Origin: Rhodocyclaceae bacterium
Lineage (GTDB): Bacteria > Pseudomonadota > Gammaproteobacteria > Burkholderiales > Rhodocyclaceae
Direction: 5' to 3'
Assembly (NCBI GenBank): GCA_008080565.1
Contig: VIKE01000006.1
Coordinates: forward strand, 41,447 to 105,446
Length of the DNA stretch: 64,000 bases
Position 1 is the first letter of the stretch. Every line of letters begins with the position of its first letter. The position numbers and the translations under genes were made by a program. Shown piece by piece: positions 54,807-63,255 of the stretch. Below the pieces are notes generated by a model that worked only from the letters and a program-made list of their open reading frames with translations, was not told the origin of the DNA and ran no database searches.

Positions 54807-55832
54807 ATGACAAGTATACGGCACTTTCCCGCGACTCACCCCTTGCCTGACTGGCGCAATTTCGGCGTCATGCTGCGCGTCCTGCTCGGCATCAACGTGC
54901 TGGCCGCCCTGGCTGCGCTGCTGCAGGCGCCGGATATGGCCGGCTGGGCGGCGCACTATCTTGAACTGGCGGCCGTCGTCGAGCCGCAGTTGCTGGTCGG
55001 TCTCGGCCTGCTGTCGTTGTTGCGCGATGTCCTGTGGCGCCTGCCGCTGCGCCTCGGGCAAGCATGCGTGCTCGGTTTGGCCGGCGGGATCGCGGCGGCC
55101 CTGTTTTTCTATGTGGCCTCGCTCGGTCTGGCCGATGGCGGCAGCCTGTGGCGCTCCATTCTATTGGCGATGGCTGCCGCCGCTTTGTTGCTCATGTATT
55201 TTGATCTGCGTGCTCGGGCCATTACCCCGGTGCTCAGCGAAGCGAGGCTGGCGGCGCTCAACGCGCGCATTCGCCCGCATTTCCTGTTCAACTCGCTGAA
55301 CGCCGTGCTGTCATTGATCCGTGCCCGGCCACAACAGGCCGAAGAGGCGCTCGAGGCGCTGTCCGATCTCTTTCGCGCCGCCATGCGCGATCCGGGAGAG
55401 TTGGTCAGCCTGGCCGACGAAATCGCGCTGGGCAAACAGTATCTCGAACTCGAAACGCTCCGGCTCGGCGAACGTCTTACGGTCGACTGGAAAATCGGCG
55501 CAATTCCGCTGGACCTGCCGATTCCGCCGCTGATGCTGCAGCCGCTGCTCGAAAACGCGGTCTATCACGGCATCGAGCCGGCGCCGGAAGGCGGTACGGT
55601 GCACATTGCCATCGATCAGCGCGCTCAGGAGCTGCGCATCTCCGTCGCCAATCCGACCGTCGGTCAGACCCAGCATGCCGCTGGCAACCAGATTGCGGTG
55701 GCCAATATCCGCGAACGGCTGGCCTTGTATTACGATCTCGAAGCCCGTCTGGAAATCGAGACGGACGATCACTCCTATGAGGTTCGCATCATCCTGCCAT
55801 GCCAACGCCGCCAGCCGCTGCCGCCCCGCTGA
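54807..55832 (+). CDS. LytS/AlgZ-type sensor histidine kinase
   Basis: 341 residues with about four TM segments in the first 130, then the His_kinase domain: phosphorylated His in RPHFLFNSLNAV (about 158) and ATPase PLLENAVYHGIEP. This family lacks a classical HisKA domain. The frame is open upstream to 54480 but antisense to argH. Ends inside the start of the LytTR regulator (34-bp overlap), forming a two-component pair. Confidence 0.93.
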   Translation: MTSIRHFPATHPLPDWRNFGVMLRVLLGINVLAALAALLQAPDMAGWAAHYLELAAVVEPQLLVGLGLLSLLRDVLWRLPLRLGQACVLGLAGGIAAALFFYVASLGLADGGSLWRSILLAMAAAALLLMYFDLRARAITPVLSEARLAALNARIRPHFLFNSLNAVLSLIRARPQQAEEALEALSDLFRAAMRDPGELVSLADEIALGKQYLELETLRLGERLTVDWKIGAIPLDLPIPPLMLQPLLENAVYHGIEPAPEGGTVHIAIDQRAQELRISVANPTVGQTQHAAGNQIAVANIRERLALYYDLEARLEIETDDHSYEVRIILPCQRRQPLPPR

Positions 55833-56587
55833 AGGTCCTGATCGTCGATGACGAGCCGCTGGCGCGCGACCGCCTGCGCGCCCTGCTCTCCGATATTGCC
55901 GGGCAATTGCCGAGCGAAGTGGTCGGCGAAGCAGGAAACGGCCTGGCCGCGCTCGATGTCTTGCGGCAAAACCCTGTCGACGTGGTGCTCGCCGACATCC
56001 GCATGCCGGGCATGGATGGCATCGAACTGGCAACCCACCTCGGTCGCCTGGAAAAACCGCCGGCCGTCATCTTCACCACTGCCTACGACAATTACGCGGT
56101 GCAGGCCTTCGATCTCAATGCTGTCGACTATCTGCTCAAACCCGTGCGCACTCAGCGCCTGCTTGCCGCCCTGCAAAAGGTGCCGGGGCCGCAGCCGGAT
56201 TCAGCGCTGCTCGCCGGCATCGGCCACGAAATGCGCGGCAGCGGGCGGACCCATCTGTCCTGTCACGAACGCGGCCGATTGCTGCTGGTGCCGATCGGTG
56301 AAGTGCTCTATTTCAAGGCCGACCTCAAATACGTCACCGCCCGAACCATGGAGCGCGAATACCTGCTCGACGATACGCTGGCTCACCTCGAAGCCGAGTT
56401 TGCCGAGCGCTTTCTACGCCTGCACCGCGCTGTGCTGGTGGCCAAGTCTGCGCTGGCCGGTTTCGAAAAAACAGCCGGTGACGATGCCGAAGCCTATGGC
56501 TGGGCGCTGCTGCGTGGCGTGCCGGAAAAGCTGCCGGTCAGTCGCCGCCAGTGGGTGCCGGCCAAGGCGCTGGTCAAGAATTCCTGA
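55799..56587 (+). CDS. LytTR-type response regulator (AlgR-like)
   Basis: 262 residues. Receiver with Asp66 (VVLADIRMPGMDGIEL), linker, LytTR DNA-binding domain (about 150-255: LLLVPIGEVLYFKADLKYVT, FLRLHRAVLVAKSAL). Partner of the preceding sensor. In pseudomonads the same pair lies next to argH and hemC; here pepN and other genes come between it and hemC. Confidence 0.94.
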   Translation: MPTPPAAAAPLKVLIVDDEPLARDRLRALLSDIAGQLPSEVVGEAGNGLAALDVLRQNPVDVVLADIRMPGMDGIELATHLGRLEKPPAVIFTTAYDNYAVQAFDLNAVDYLLKPVRTQRLLAALQKVPGPQPDSALLAGIGHEMRGSGRTHLSCHERGRLLLVPIGEVLYFKADLKYVTARTMEREYLLDDTLAHLEAEFAERFLRLHRAVLVAKSALAGFEKTAGDDAEAYGWALLRGVPEKLPVSRRQWVPAKALVKNS

Positions 56588-56608
56588 ATTTTCCGCCGAG
56601 ACCTTTTG

Positions 56609-57130
56609 ATGAGCCGAATCTGCCCCCACTGCAACTATGCCCGCCAGGCCACTGACAATGCGCCGGACTGGCAATGTCCGTCCTGTGAAAAAGCCTATGC
56701 CAAGACCGCTGGCTTCCAGCCCCCCGAGGCATTGCGCGAGTATGGGGCGGCCGCTGCTTCGGAAAGCCGCGGTGGCTTGGGCAAATGGCTGCTTATCCTG
56801 ATTGTTCTCGGTGCCGCCTTCTGGTTCGGCCGGCCGCTGCTCCAGCAAGGGGGCGCCCCGGCGGCGCTGGCCACCGCATCCGGCGAACAGCCCGCAGTCG
56901 TGCTCTATGCCACCAGTTGGTGTGGCTATTGCAAGATGACGCGAGAGTTCTTTGCCGCCAACGGCATTCGCTACACCGAGCGGGACATCGAGCAAAGTTC
57001 GACAGCGCTCCAGCAACACAAGAAGCTGGGGGGTAACGGTGTGCCGTTGATCGTCGTCGGCGACGAGGTTATCAAGGGCTGGAATGAGCAGGCGTTACGC
57101 CACTTTCTGGGGCCATGGCTACGCAGCTGA
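56609..57130 (+). CDS. Membrane-anchored glutaredoxin with N-terminal zinc ribbon
   Basis: 173 residues. N-terminal zinc ribbon (CPHC ... CPSC, about 5-28), a TM segment (KWLLILIVLGAAFWFG, about 60-76), and a glutaredoxin domain with the active site SWCGYCKM (about 103-110) and GVPLIVVGD. The mature redox domain would lie outside if the N terminus is in the cytoplasm. Function not established; it follows the algR-like gene closely. Confidence 0.88.
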   Translation: MSRICPHCNYARQATDNAPDWQCPSCEKAYAKTAGFQPPEALREYGAAAASESRGGLGKWLLILIVLGAAFWFGRPLLQQGGAPAALATASGEQPAVVLYATSWCGYCKMTREFFAANGIRYTERDIEQSSTALQQHKKLGGNGVPLIVVGDEVIKGWNEQALRHFLGPWLRS

Positions 57131-57152
57131 CCTTCCGATTCCAGGCATTGTC

Positions 57153-57746
57153 TCAGGTCAACGCTGGCGCCTGAGTCCCCGGCTCGGCGATGCGCGGCTT
57201 GGCGCGTCGGGGAATGAGGTCATGATCGAGCAGGCGCTCAATCCGGAAAAACACCTCATAGCGCGAGAACGGCTTTTTCATGAAGTCGTCGGCCCCGATC
57301 CGGGTGCCGAAAAACTGTTCCATTGCCTGTTCGTTGCCGCTCATCATGATCACCGGAATGTCGCGGGTTGCTGGGTCGCGGCGGATGGCGCGCAGCGCGG
57401 CGAAACCGTTGATGCCGGGTAACACGATGTCGAGGAAAATGAGCTCCGGAGGCTGCGCGTGCAACTGCGCCAAGCCGCTTTCCGCATCAAGTGCCTCGAG
57501 TGTTTCATAACCTGCCGAGCGAAGAAATTTCTTGAGTACCGTGACGATGGTCTTCGAGTCGTCGATGATCAAGACGCGCGTCCCTTCGCGGGCATTGATC
57601 CTTTCCTTGCCTCGGCGTTCGGGCGGCGGCGCCGTGCCGGCGCCGGCCGTCGCTAGTACGGCGGGCACCGGAGCCGGCACTGGCGCCGGTACATGGGTTG
57701 CTGGCGCTGGCCTGAACAGCGAGCGGATTTGATCGAGTATGCCCAC
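57153..57746 (-). CDS. Response regulator, PilG-like, with proline-rich N-terminal extension
   Basis: 197 residues. Residues 1-12 (MGILDQIRSLFR) could form an amphipathic helix; a Pro/Ala/Val linker (about 13-45) follows, then a receiver with Asp106 (LIFLDIVLPGINGF) and the KPFSRYE lysine. Resembles PilG-type regulators of twitching motility. No output domain. No pil genes nearby. Convergent with the glutaredoxin gene. Confidence 0.85.
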   Translation of the reverse strand: MGILDQIRSLFRPAPATHVPAPVPAPVPAVLATAGAGTAPPPERRGKERINAREGTRVLIIDDSKTIVTVLKKFLRSAGYETLEALDAESGLAQLHAQPPELIFLDIVLPGINGFAALRAIRRDPATRDIPVIMMSGNEQAMEQFFGTRIGADDFMKKPFSRYEVFFRIERLLDHDLIPRRAKPRIAEPGTQAPALT

Positions 57747-57919
57747 GACTACCCCCTGAGTAGATCACTGCAATGCATCGCGCCAGGTGTTGTTGTTTTG
57801 CGGGAAATCTGGCTGACCGCAAACCCCGGCTGCTGTCTTGCCCGGTATTCTAGAATGCCTAATGCATTTGTTCTCGATTATTTGAATCCGGCTGAACAAG
57901 TTGATTCGGCCGTGCTGGT

Positions 57920-60517
57920 TCAGCCGAGAGCGCGCGTCACCACTTCGAGGACATCGCGTGACAGACCGGCGTGGTCGCGGATGCGTTCGAGTGCCTGGCG
58001 AGCGTGGGCCTGGCGGCCGGCATCGAACTTTTTCCAGCGGTCGAAGCAACGGGCCAGCCGCGAGGCAACCTGCGGGTTGCGGTCGTGCAGCGCGATGACC
58101 TGATCGGCGATGAAGGCATAGCCGCTGCCATCGGCGGCATTGAAGCGGGCCAGATTGGCGCCGAAGGCACGGATCAGGGCATAGATCTTGTTCGGGTTGC
58201 CGATGTCGAAGGCCGGGTGAGCGGTCAGGGTGGTGACGGTGCGCAGGGTGTCAGGCCGGCGGCTGGTCGATTGGACTTGCAGCCATTTGTCGACGACCAG
58301 CGCTTCGTGCTGCCAGCGACCGTAGAACGCGTCGAGCGCTTCCTGGCGTTCGGGGCAGTCGTCAATGATGTTGGCCAGCACCGACAGCGCGGCAAACTGG
58401 TCGGTCATGTTGTCGGCCAGGCGGAAGTGCTGCATGGCCAGGCGCCGTGTTCCCGCCGTATCGAGTTCGCTAAGGTAGCCAAGGCACAGGTTGCGCAGGG
58501 CGCGGCGGCCGGCCTGTTCGCTGCTCGGCGCGTAAGGTGAATTCGGGGCGAGGGTGGCATAGAGACCGGCGAACTCGCCTTCGAGTTGCTCGGCCAGATG
58601 CTTGCGCAGGGCGTTGCGGGCGGCGTGCAGGGCGTCGGGATCGACGATGGCCATCGCTTCGGCCAGCGTCGATTCGCCGGGCAGGGTGAGGGCTTCGGCA
58701 ACGAAGGCGGCGCCGCGCTCGGCTTGCGTTTGCAACAGGCGGCGGGCGGCGTCGACGAAGCTGGCCGGCCAGACGGGTGCCTGACCGGCAGCGATGGCGG
58801 CCGTGGCGTCGAGGATCAGTGTAGACGCCAGACGCTGGCCGGCTTCCCAGGCGTTGAACGGGTCGCTTTCATGGGCTAGCAGCAGGGTCAGCTGTTCCGG
58901 GGTGTAGTCGAAATCGAGGACAACCGGGGCCGAAAAATCGCGCAACAGCGAAGGCACGGGTTCGGCGGCGATGTCGTTGAAGACAAAGGATTGCGTCGTG
59001 GCGGTGAGTTGCAGTGTGCGCTCGGTGCCGGGCAACAGATCGCCGTTGTCGGCAAACAGGGCGACGCGGATTGGAATCAGGGTCGGCGCGTCATCGCTGG
59101 CGCGCGGGTTGGTTTGCGTGCAGGTCAGCGTATAGGTTTTCGTTTCGCCATCAAAAAAGCCGTCGACCGTGACATGCGGCGTGCCGGGCTGGTTGTACCA
59201 GCGCATGAATTGCGTGAAGTCGAAACCGCTGGCAGCAGCCATGGCCGCGACGAAATCCTCGCAGGTGACGGCCTGGCCGTCGTGGCGGCGGAAGTATTCG
59301 TCCATGCCGGCGCGGAAGCCGTCGCGGCCGATCAGGGTCTGGATCATGCGGATGACTTCGGCGCCCTTTTCATAGACCGTCGAGGTGTAGAAATTATTGA
59401 TCTCGACGAAGCTCGAAGGACGGATCGGGTGGGCCATCGGGCCGGCATCTTCGGGGAACTGGGCAGCGCGCAGGGCGCGTACTTCGCGGATGCGGGCAGT
59501 CTGGCGGTTGTGCAGGTCGGCGCCGAACTCCTGGTCGCGGAAAACGGTCAAACCTTCCTTGAGCGAGAGCTGGAACCAGTCGCGGCAGGTAACGCGGTTG
59601 CCGGTCCAGTTGTGGAAATATTCGTGGGCGACGACGCGGTCGATGTTCTCGAAATCGACGTCGGTGGCGACATCGCTGCGCGCCAGCACGTACTTGGTGT
59701 TGAAGATGTTGAGGCCCTTGTTCTCCATGGCGCCCATGTTGAAGTCGCCAACGGCGACGATCATGTAGTGGTCGAGGTCGCATTCGAGGCCGAAGCGCTC
59801 TTCGTCCCACTTCATGGATTTTTGCAGCGCGGCCATGGCGTGCGGGCACTGGTCGAGCTTGCCCGGTTCGACGTAGATGGCCAGTTGAACGCTGCGGCCG
59901 GAGGCGGTCTGGAAGCTGTCTTTGAGGACGTCTAGCTTGCCGGCGACCAGGGCGAACAGGTAGGCCGGTTTCTTGAACGGGTCAGCCCATTTGGCCCAGT
60001 GGCGGCCGCCGGCTTCGTCGCCGGCAGCAACCGGGTTGCCGTTGGCGAGCAGGACCGGGTAGGTCGCCTTGTCAGCGTGCAGCGTCGCCGTGTAGGTGGA
60101 CATGACGTCCGGACGGTCGAGGAACCAGGTGATGCGACGGAAACCCTGCGCTTCGCACTGGGTGAAATAGCCATCGGCCGAACGGTACATGCCGGAGAGG
60201 CGGGTGTTCTTGTCGGGATCGATGCGAACGACGGTTTCCAGCGTGAAGGCGTCGGGCAGATCGGCGATGGTCAGCGTGCCGGCTGTTTCCGAAAATGGCA
60301 CTTTTTTCCGGTTGACCGTGACATTCAGTGTTTTCAGCTCGTTACCATCGAGTACCAGAGGCTGGGCCGGGACGGCGGGGTTGCGGCGCATGGCCAGTGT
60401 GGCACTGACGGTGGTGCCACCGATTTCGATGTTGAAATCGAGATCGACGGTGTCGATCAGGTAGGCGGGCGCGGTGTAGTCCTTGAGGTAAACGGTCTGG
60501 GGCGTAGTGGTTTTCAT
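57920..60517 (-). CDS. pepN: Aminopeptidase N
   Basis: 865 residues; M1 zinc peptidase with GAMENKGLN (about 260) and HEYFHNWTGNR (about 292), and the long C-terminal helical domain of bacterial PepN. Removes N-terminal residues from peptides in the cytoplasm. The ATG 60517 gives the conserved start (TPQTVYLKDYTAPAYLID). Residues TVNRKKVPFSE (about 67-77) are encoded by a copy of the dispersed repeat in inverse orientation. Confidence 0.96.
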   Translation of the reverse strand: MKTTTPQTVYLKDYTAPAYLIDTVDLDFNIEIGGTTVSATLAMRRNPAVPAQPLVLDGNELKTLNVTVNRKKVPFSETAGTLTIADLPDAFTLETVVRIDPDKNTRLSGMYRSADGYFTQCEAQGFRRITWFLDRPDVMSTYTATLHADKATYPVLLANGNPVAAGDEAGGRHWAKWADPFKKPAYLFALVAGKLDVLKDSFQTASGRSVQLAIYVEPGKLDQCPHAMAALQKSMKWDEERFGLECDLDHYMIVAVGDFNMGAMENKGLNIFNTKYVLARSDVATDVDFENIDRVVAHEYFHNWTGNRVTCRDWFQLSLKEGLTVFRDQEFGADLHNRQTARIREVRALRAAQFPEDAGPMAHPIRPSSFVEINNFYTSTVYEKGAEVIRMIQTLIGRDGFRAGMDEYFRRHDGQAVTCEDFVAAMAAASGFDFTQFMRWYNQPGTPHVTVDGFFDGETKTYTLTCTQTNPRASDDAPTLIPIRVALFADNGDLLPGTERTLQLTATTQSFVFNDIAAEPVPSLLRDFSAPVVLDFDYTPEQLTLLLAHESDPFNAWEAGQRLASTLILDATAAIAAGQAPVWPASFVDAARRLLQTQAERGAAFVAEALTLPGESTLAEAMAIVDPDALHAARNALRKHLAEQLEGEFAGLYATLAPNSPYAPSSEQAGRRALRNLCLGYLSELDTAGTRRLAMQHFRLADNMTDQFAALSVLANIIDDCPERQEALDAFYGRWQHEALVVDKWLQVQSTSRRPDTLRTVTTLTAHPAFDIGNPNKIYALIRAFGANLARFNAADGSGYAFIADQVIALHDRNPQVASRLARCFDRWKKFDAGRQAHARQALERIRDHAGLSRDVLEVVTRALG
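60287..60326 (-). repeat. Dispersed repeat, copy inside pepN
   Basis: On the minus strand GTCACGGTCAACCGGAAAA, then AAGTGCCATTTTCGG. The core and A-run match; the 3' part is partly diverged. In frame, near the N-terminal domain of PepN. Confidence 0.55.
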
Positions 60518-60632
60518 TTTTTGGCGGACGGCTGGGGGAGCCTTCGATGATACGCCAAACCAGCCGGGGGCTGGCGGCCCGCCTGAGCGGGCTGCATGAC
60601 CTGTCAGGCAGGCCATGCGCCATCAGATCAGG

Positions 60633-61112
60633 CTAGTGATCGCGGCCGTGCCCACGACCATGGTCGTCGCCGCGGCCACGTCCGCGGTCATCGCCGCGAT
60701 GATCGTCCCGGTGGTCGCGTCGCTCATGGCGGCGATAGTCATCGCGGTAGCCGTCACGGCCGTGGTCACGGTGGATATGGCGTTCCTGGTAGCGCGGGGC
60801 GTATTCGTGTCGGTACCAGTTGTCCTGTACGAAATAGACGCGTTCGCCGCAGGCGCCATAGCGGTGGCAGTGCCGGCGCCAGTCGCGGGCGTGGCCGGGG
60901 GGCACGCGCAGATAGAGCGGCGGACGACCGACCGGCACGCGATGGATCATCCTCGGTTCGGGAAAGAGCAGCGGCGGGGGCGGAAAACCGCCGATGTCGA
61001 GGCGGCCGTAGAAGCCCGGCTGGCCAATACTGACCGAAACCTGGGCGGAGGCGGGGGTGCTGAGGGTAACGGCGGCGATGGTCATGGCCATCGCCATCAG
61101 GATACGTTTCAT
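60633..61112 (-). CDS. Secreted protein with His/Arg/Asp-rich C-terminal region
   Basis: 159 residues with signal peptide (ending TPASA). A middle part with ISVSIGQPGFYGRLD-like beta sequence, VPVGRPPLYLRVPPGHARDW and two Cys (CHRYGAC). The last 50 residues are almost only Arg, Asp, His and Gly (HRDDHRGDDRGRGRGD). The tail could bind divalent metals. No recognised domain; transcribed toward pepN with 115 bp between. Confidence 0.82.
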   Translation of the reverse strand: MKRILMAMAMTIAAVTLSTPASAQVSVSIGQPGFYGRLDIGGFPPPPLLFPEPRMIHRVPVGRPPLYLRVPPGHARDWRRHCHRYGACGERVYFVQDNWYRHEYAPRYQERHIHRDHGRDGYRDDYRRHERRDHRDDHRGDDRGRGRGDDHGRGHGRDH

Positions 61113-61230
61113 GGTGTGTGTTCCTCGTTGGGGTGTGGCTGTATAACGCGGGGAATCGTCGCCGGGATGACGATTCGACCTGAAACAAATTGTAAGTGGG
61201 GTACCGGGGGGGCGAATGCTACCCGAGCAA

Positions 61231-61836
61231 CTAACGTCGCTGCCAGACTTGCCAGCGTTCGCGGCCGGCGAAAACCGGAATGGAGTCGCCGACGGCGGAG
61301 TCTTCGATCTGCTCGAAATGAGAACTCAGCAACTCGGCCAGCTGTTCCGGCTGGATGCCGAAAGGCGGACCTTTCGGCTGATCGCAGAGGAAGAAAAAGC
61401 CGGCCAGCCGGCCGCCCGCAGGCAGCAGTTCGGCAACGCGCTGACCCCAGTCGGCCCACAGCTTGCGCGGCAGGGCGCAGAGGAAGGCGCGTTCGTAGAT
61501 CAGTTCGACCGGCCGGGCCGGCGCGAAGGTGAAAAAATCGGCGCAGACCAGGTCGACCGGAGCATTACCCAGAATGTTTCGCGCCGTCTCGATGGCGATA
61601 GGCGAGAAGTCCAGCGCGGTAACCGGCCAGTCGATTTCAGCCAGATGGGCCGCCTCCCAGGCGCTGCCACAGCCCGGGATCAGGGTATTGAGCGGCGCCG
61701 GCTGGCGGGCGATGAAGTCGGCAAAGGCATCCGGCACTTTGCCGGCATCCCACGGCGTGACGCCTTCGCCGAAGCGCTTGCACCAGAAATCCGGGTGTTC
61801 CGGACGCTGCTCCGCTGGCTTGATGGTTTCGCTCAT
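61231..61836 (-). CDS. TPMT-like SAM-dependent methyltransferase
   Basis: 201 residues. HPDFWCKRFGEGVTPWDAG is the thiopurine S-methyltransferase family opening; the SAM site LIPGCGSAWEAAHLAE and ERAFLCALPRKLWADWGQ follow. Bacterial members methylate thiols, selenium or tellurium compounds; the natural substrate here is unknown. Overlaps the upstream thioredoxin-like gene by ATGA. Confidence 0.9.
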   Translation of the reverse strand: MSETIKPAEQRPEHPDFWCKRFGEGVTPWDAGKVPDAFADFIARQPAPLNTLIPGCGSAWEAAHLAEIDWPVTALDFSPIAIETARNILGNAPVDLVCADFFTFAPARPVELIYERAFLCALPRKLWADWGQRVAELLPAGGRLAGFFFLCDQPKGPPFGIQPEQLAELLSSHFEQIEDSAVGDSIPVFAGRERWQVWQRR

Positions 61837-62315
61837 GGCTTATTCAGGGCGCGGGCCGATTGCTCGACGGCGTCTTCGAGGTAGCTCTGGTAAAAGTCAG
61901 GCAGCCGGGCGCCGACGATCGGCTTGGCCAGTTGGCGGCCATCCGGGCCGTAAAAGGCGACGACCGGCACCAGCTTGACCTTCTCGGCGGTGGCTACGCC
62001 GGCGTGGGTAGAGGCGCCGCCCTTGAAGTCGGTGAGCGCCTCGGATTCGCCGTCCTGATTGATCTGCCTGATGACCACGCGGTCACGGTAACGCGGGTTG
62101 GCGGCGAGCGGTTTGAGGTAATCGCGTTTGACCGCTTCGCAATATTTGCAGTCACGGCGGCTGTAGATGACGATCAGCGGGCCGCCGGCCCTGGCCGCTT
62201 GTGCCGACTCGGCGCGCAGGTCGATGGCGGCCGGCAGGTCGCTCGCACCCCAGGATGGTGCAGCCAGCCATGCTAGAATCAGCCCTCCCAAAAGCCCTGC
62301 CCATTGCCTGCTCAT
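61833..62315 (-). CDS. Secreted thioredoxin-fold protein (SoxW-like)
   Basis: 160 residues with signal peptide (about 1-23, ending PSWGA). Thioredoxin-like CxxC in [16 protein letters not shown] (about 52-55) and [12 protein letters not shown] periplasmic thiol reductase or oxidase is likely. The ATG at 62315 has AAGGACGGGAC upstream; it shares CATG with the hemC start on the other strand. Confidence 0.87.
   Translation of the reverse strand: MSRQWAGLLGGLILAWLAAPSWGASDLPAAIDLRAESAQAARAGGPLIVIYSRRDCKYCEAVKRDYLKPLAANPRYRDRVVIRQINQDGESEALTDFKGGASTHAGVATAEKVKLVPVVAFYGPDGRQLAKPIVGARLPDFYQSYLEDAVEQSARALNKP
62274..62279 (+). promoter_or_regulatory. Candidate -10 of hemC
   Basis: TAGAAT about 35 bp upstream of the hemC ATG, inside the signal-peptide-coding part of the divergent thioredoxin-like gene. 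No clear -35. Confidence 0.4.
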
Positions 62316-63249
62316 GTCCCGTCCTTCGAAGATTGTCATTGCCTCCCGCGAATCCCGTCTGGCCATGTGGCAGGCGGTGCATGTCAGAGAACGCTTATCG
62401 AGTTTAAATCCCGGAACCGAAGTTGTCATTCTCGGCATGACCACCAAGGGCGATCAGATCCTCGACCGGCCGCTCGCCGAAATCGGCGGCAAGGGCCTGT
62501 TCATCAAGGAACTCGAAGTCGCCATGCAGGAAGGCAAGGCCCATCTCGCCGTCCATTCGATGAAGGACGTGCCGATGGTCATGCCGGAAGGCTTCGTGCT
62601 GGCCGCCATCTCGGCCCGCGAAAATCCGCGCGATGCCTTCGTCTCGAACAAGTACAACGAGCTCGACGATCTGCCGGCCGGAGCCATCGTCGGTACCTCG
62701 AGCCTGCGCCGCGAGTCGATCCTGCGCGCCAAATATCCGCAACTCGTCATCAAGAGCCTGCGCGGCAATCTTGATACCCGCCTGAAAAAGCTCGATGCCG
62801 GCGAATACGACGCGATCATCCTGGCCGCCGCCGGCCTGATCCGCCTCGGCATGGAAAATCGCATCAAATCGGTGTTGACCGCAGAACAGTCGCTGCCGGC
62901 CCCCGGTCAGGGCGCCTTGGGTATTGAACTGATCGATGGCGCAGCCGACATGGCCGACGTTGTCGCCCCGCTCAACGATCCGGAGACAGCTCACTGCGTC
63001 AAGGCCGAGCGCGCCTTCTCGCGGGCCTTGGGGGGCAGTTGCCAGGTGCCGCTGGGCGGCTACGCGATCATCGAAAACGGCCAGCTCTGGTTGCGCGGTT
63101 TCGTTGCGACGGCTGACGGCAAGGAAGTGGTCAGCGCCGAATTGCGCGGCAATCCGGCCGACGACGAAGCGCTTGGTCGCCAGCTTGCCGAAACGCTGCG
63201 TGCCCAGGGCGCCGATGCCATTCTCGCCAAGCTTGCCTGTCACGCTTAA
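62314..63249 (+). CDS. hemC: Porphobilinogen deaminase (hydroxymethylbilane synthase)
   Basis: Condenses four porphobilinogens to hydroxymethylbilane. 311 residues; [23 protein letters not shown], and the dipyrromethane-cofactor Cys in [14 protein letters not shown] (about 242) are intact. The ATG has no visible ribosome site. An upstream in-frame start at 62167 would run through the divergent gene. hemD follows 6 bp later. Confidence 0.96.
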   Translation: MSRPSKIVIASRESRLAMWQAVHVRERLSSLNPGTEVVILGMTTKGDQILDRPLAEIGGKGLFIKELEVAMQEGKAHLAVHSMKDVPMVMPEGFVLAAISARENPRDAFVSNKYNELDDLPAGAIVGTSSLRRESILRAKYPQLVIKSLRGNLDTRLKKLDAGEYDAIILAAAGLIRLGMENRIKSVLTAEQSLPAPGQGALGIELIDGAADMADVVAPLNDPETAHCVKAERAFSRALGGSCQVPLGGYAIIENGQLWLRGFVATADGKEVVSAELRGNPADDEALGRQLAETLRAQGADAILAKLACHA

Positions 63250-63255
63250 GTTGGC

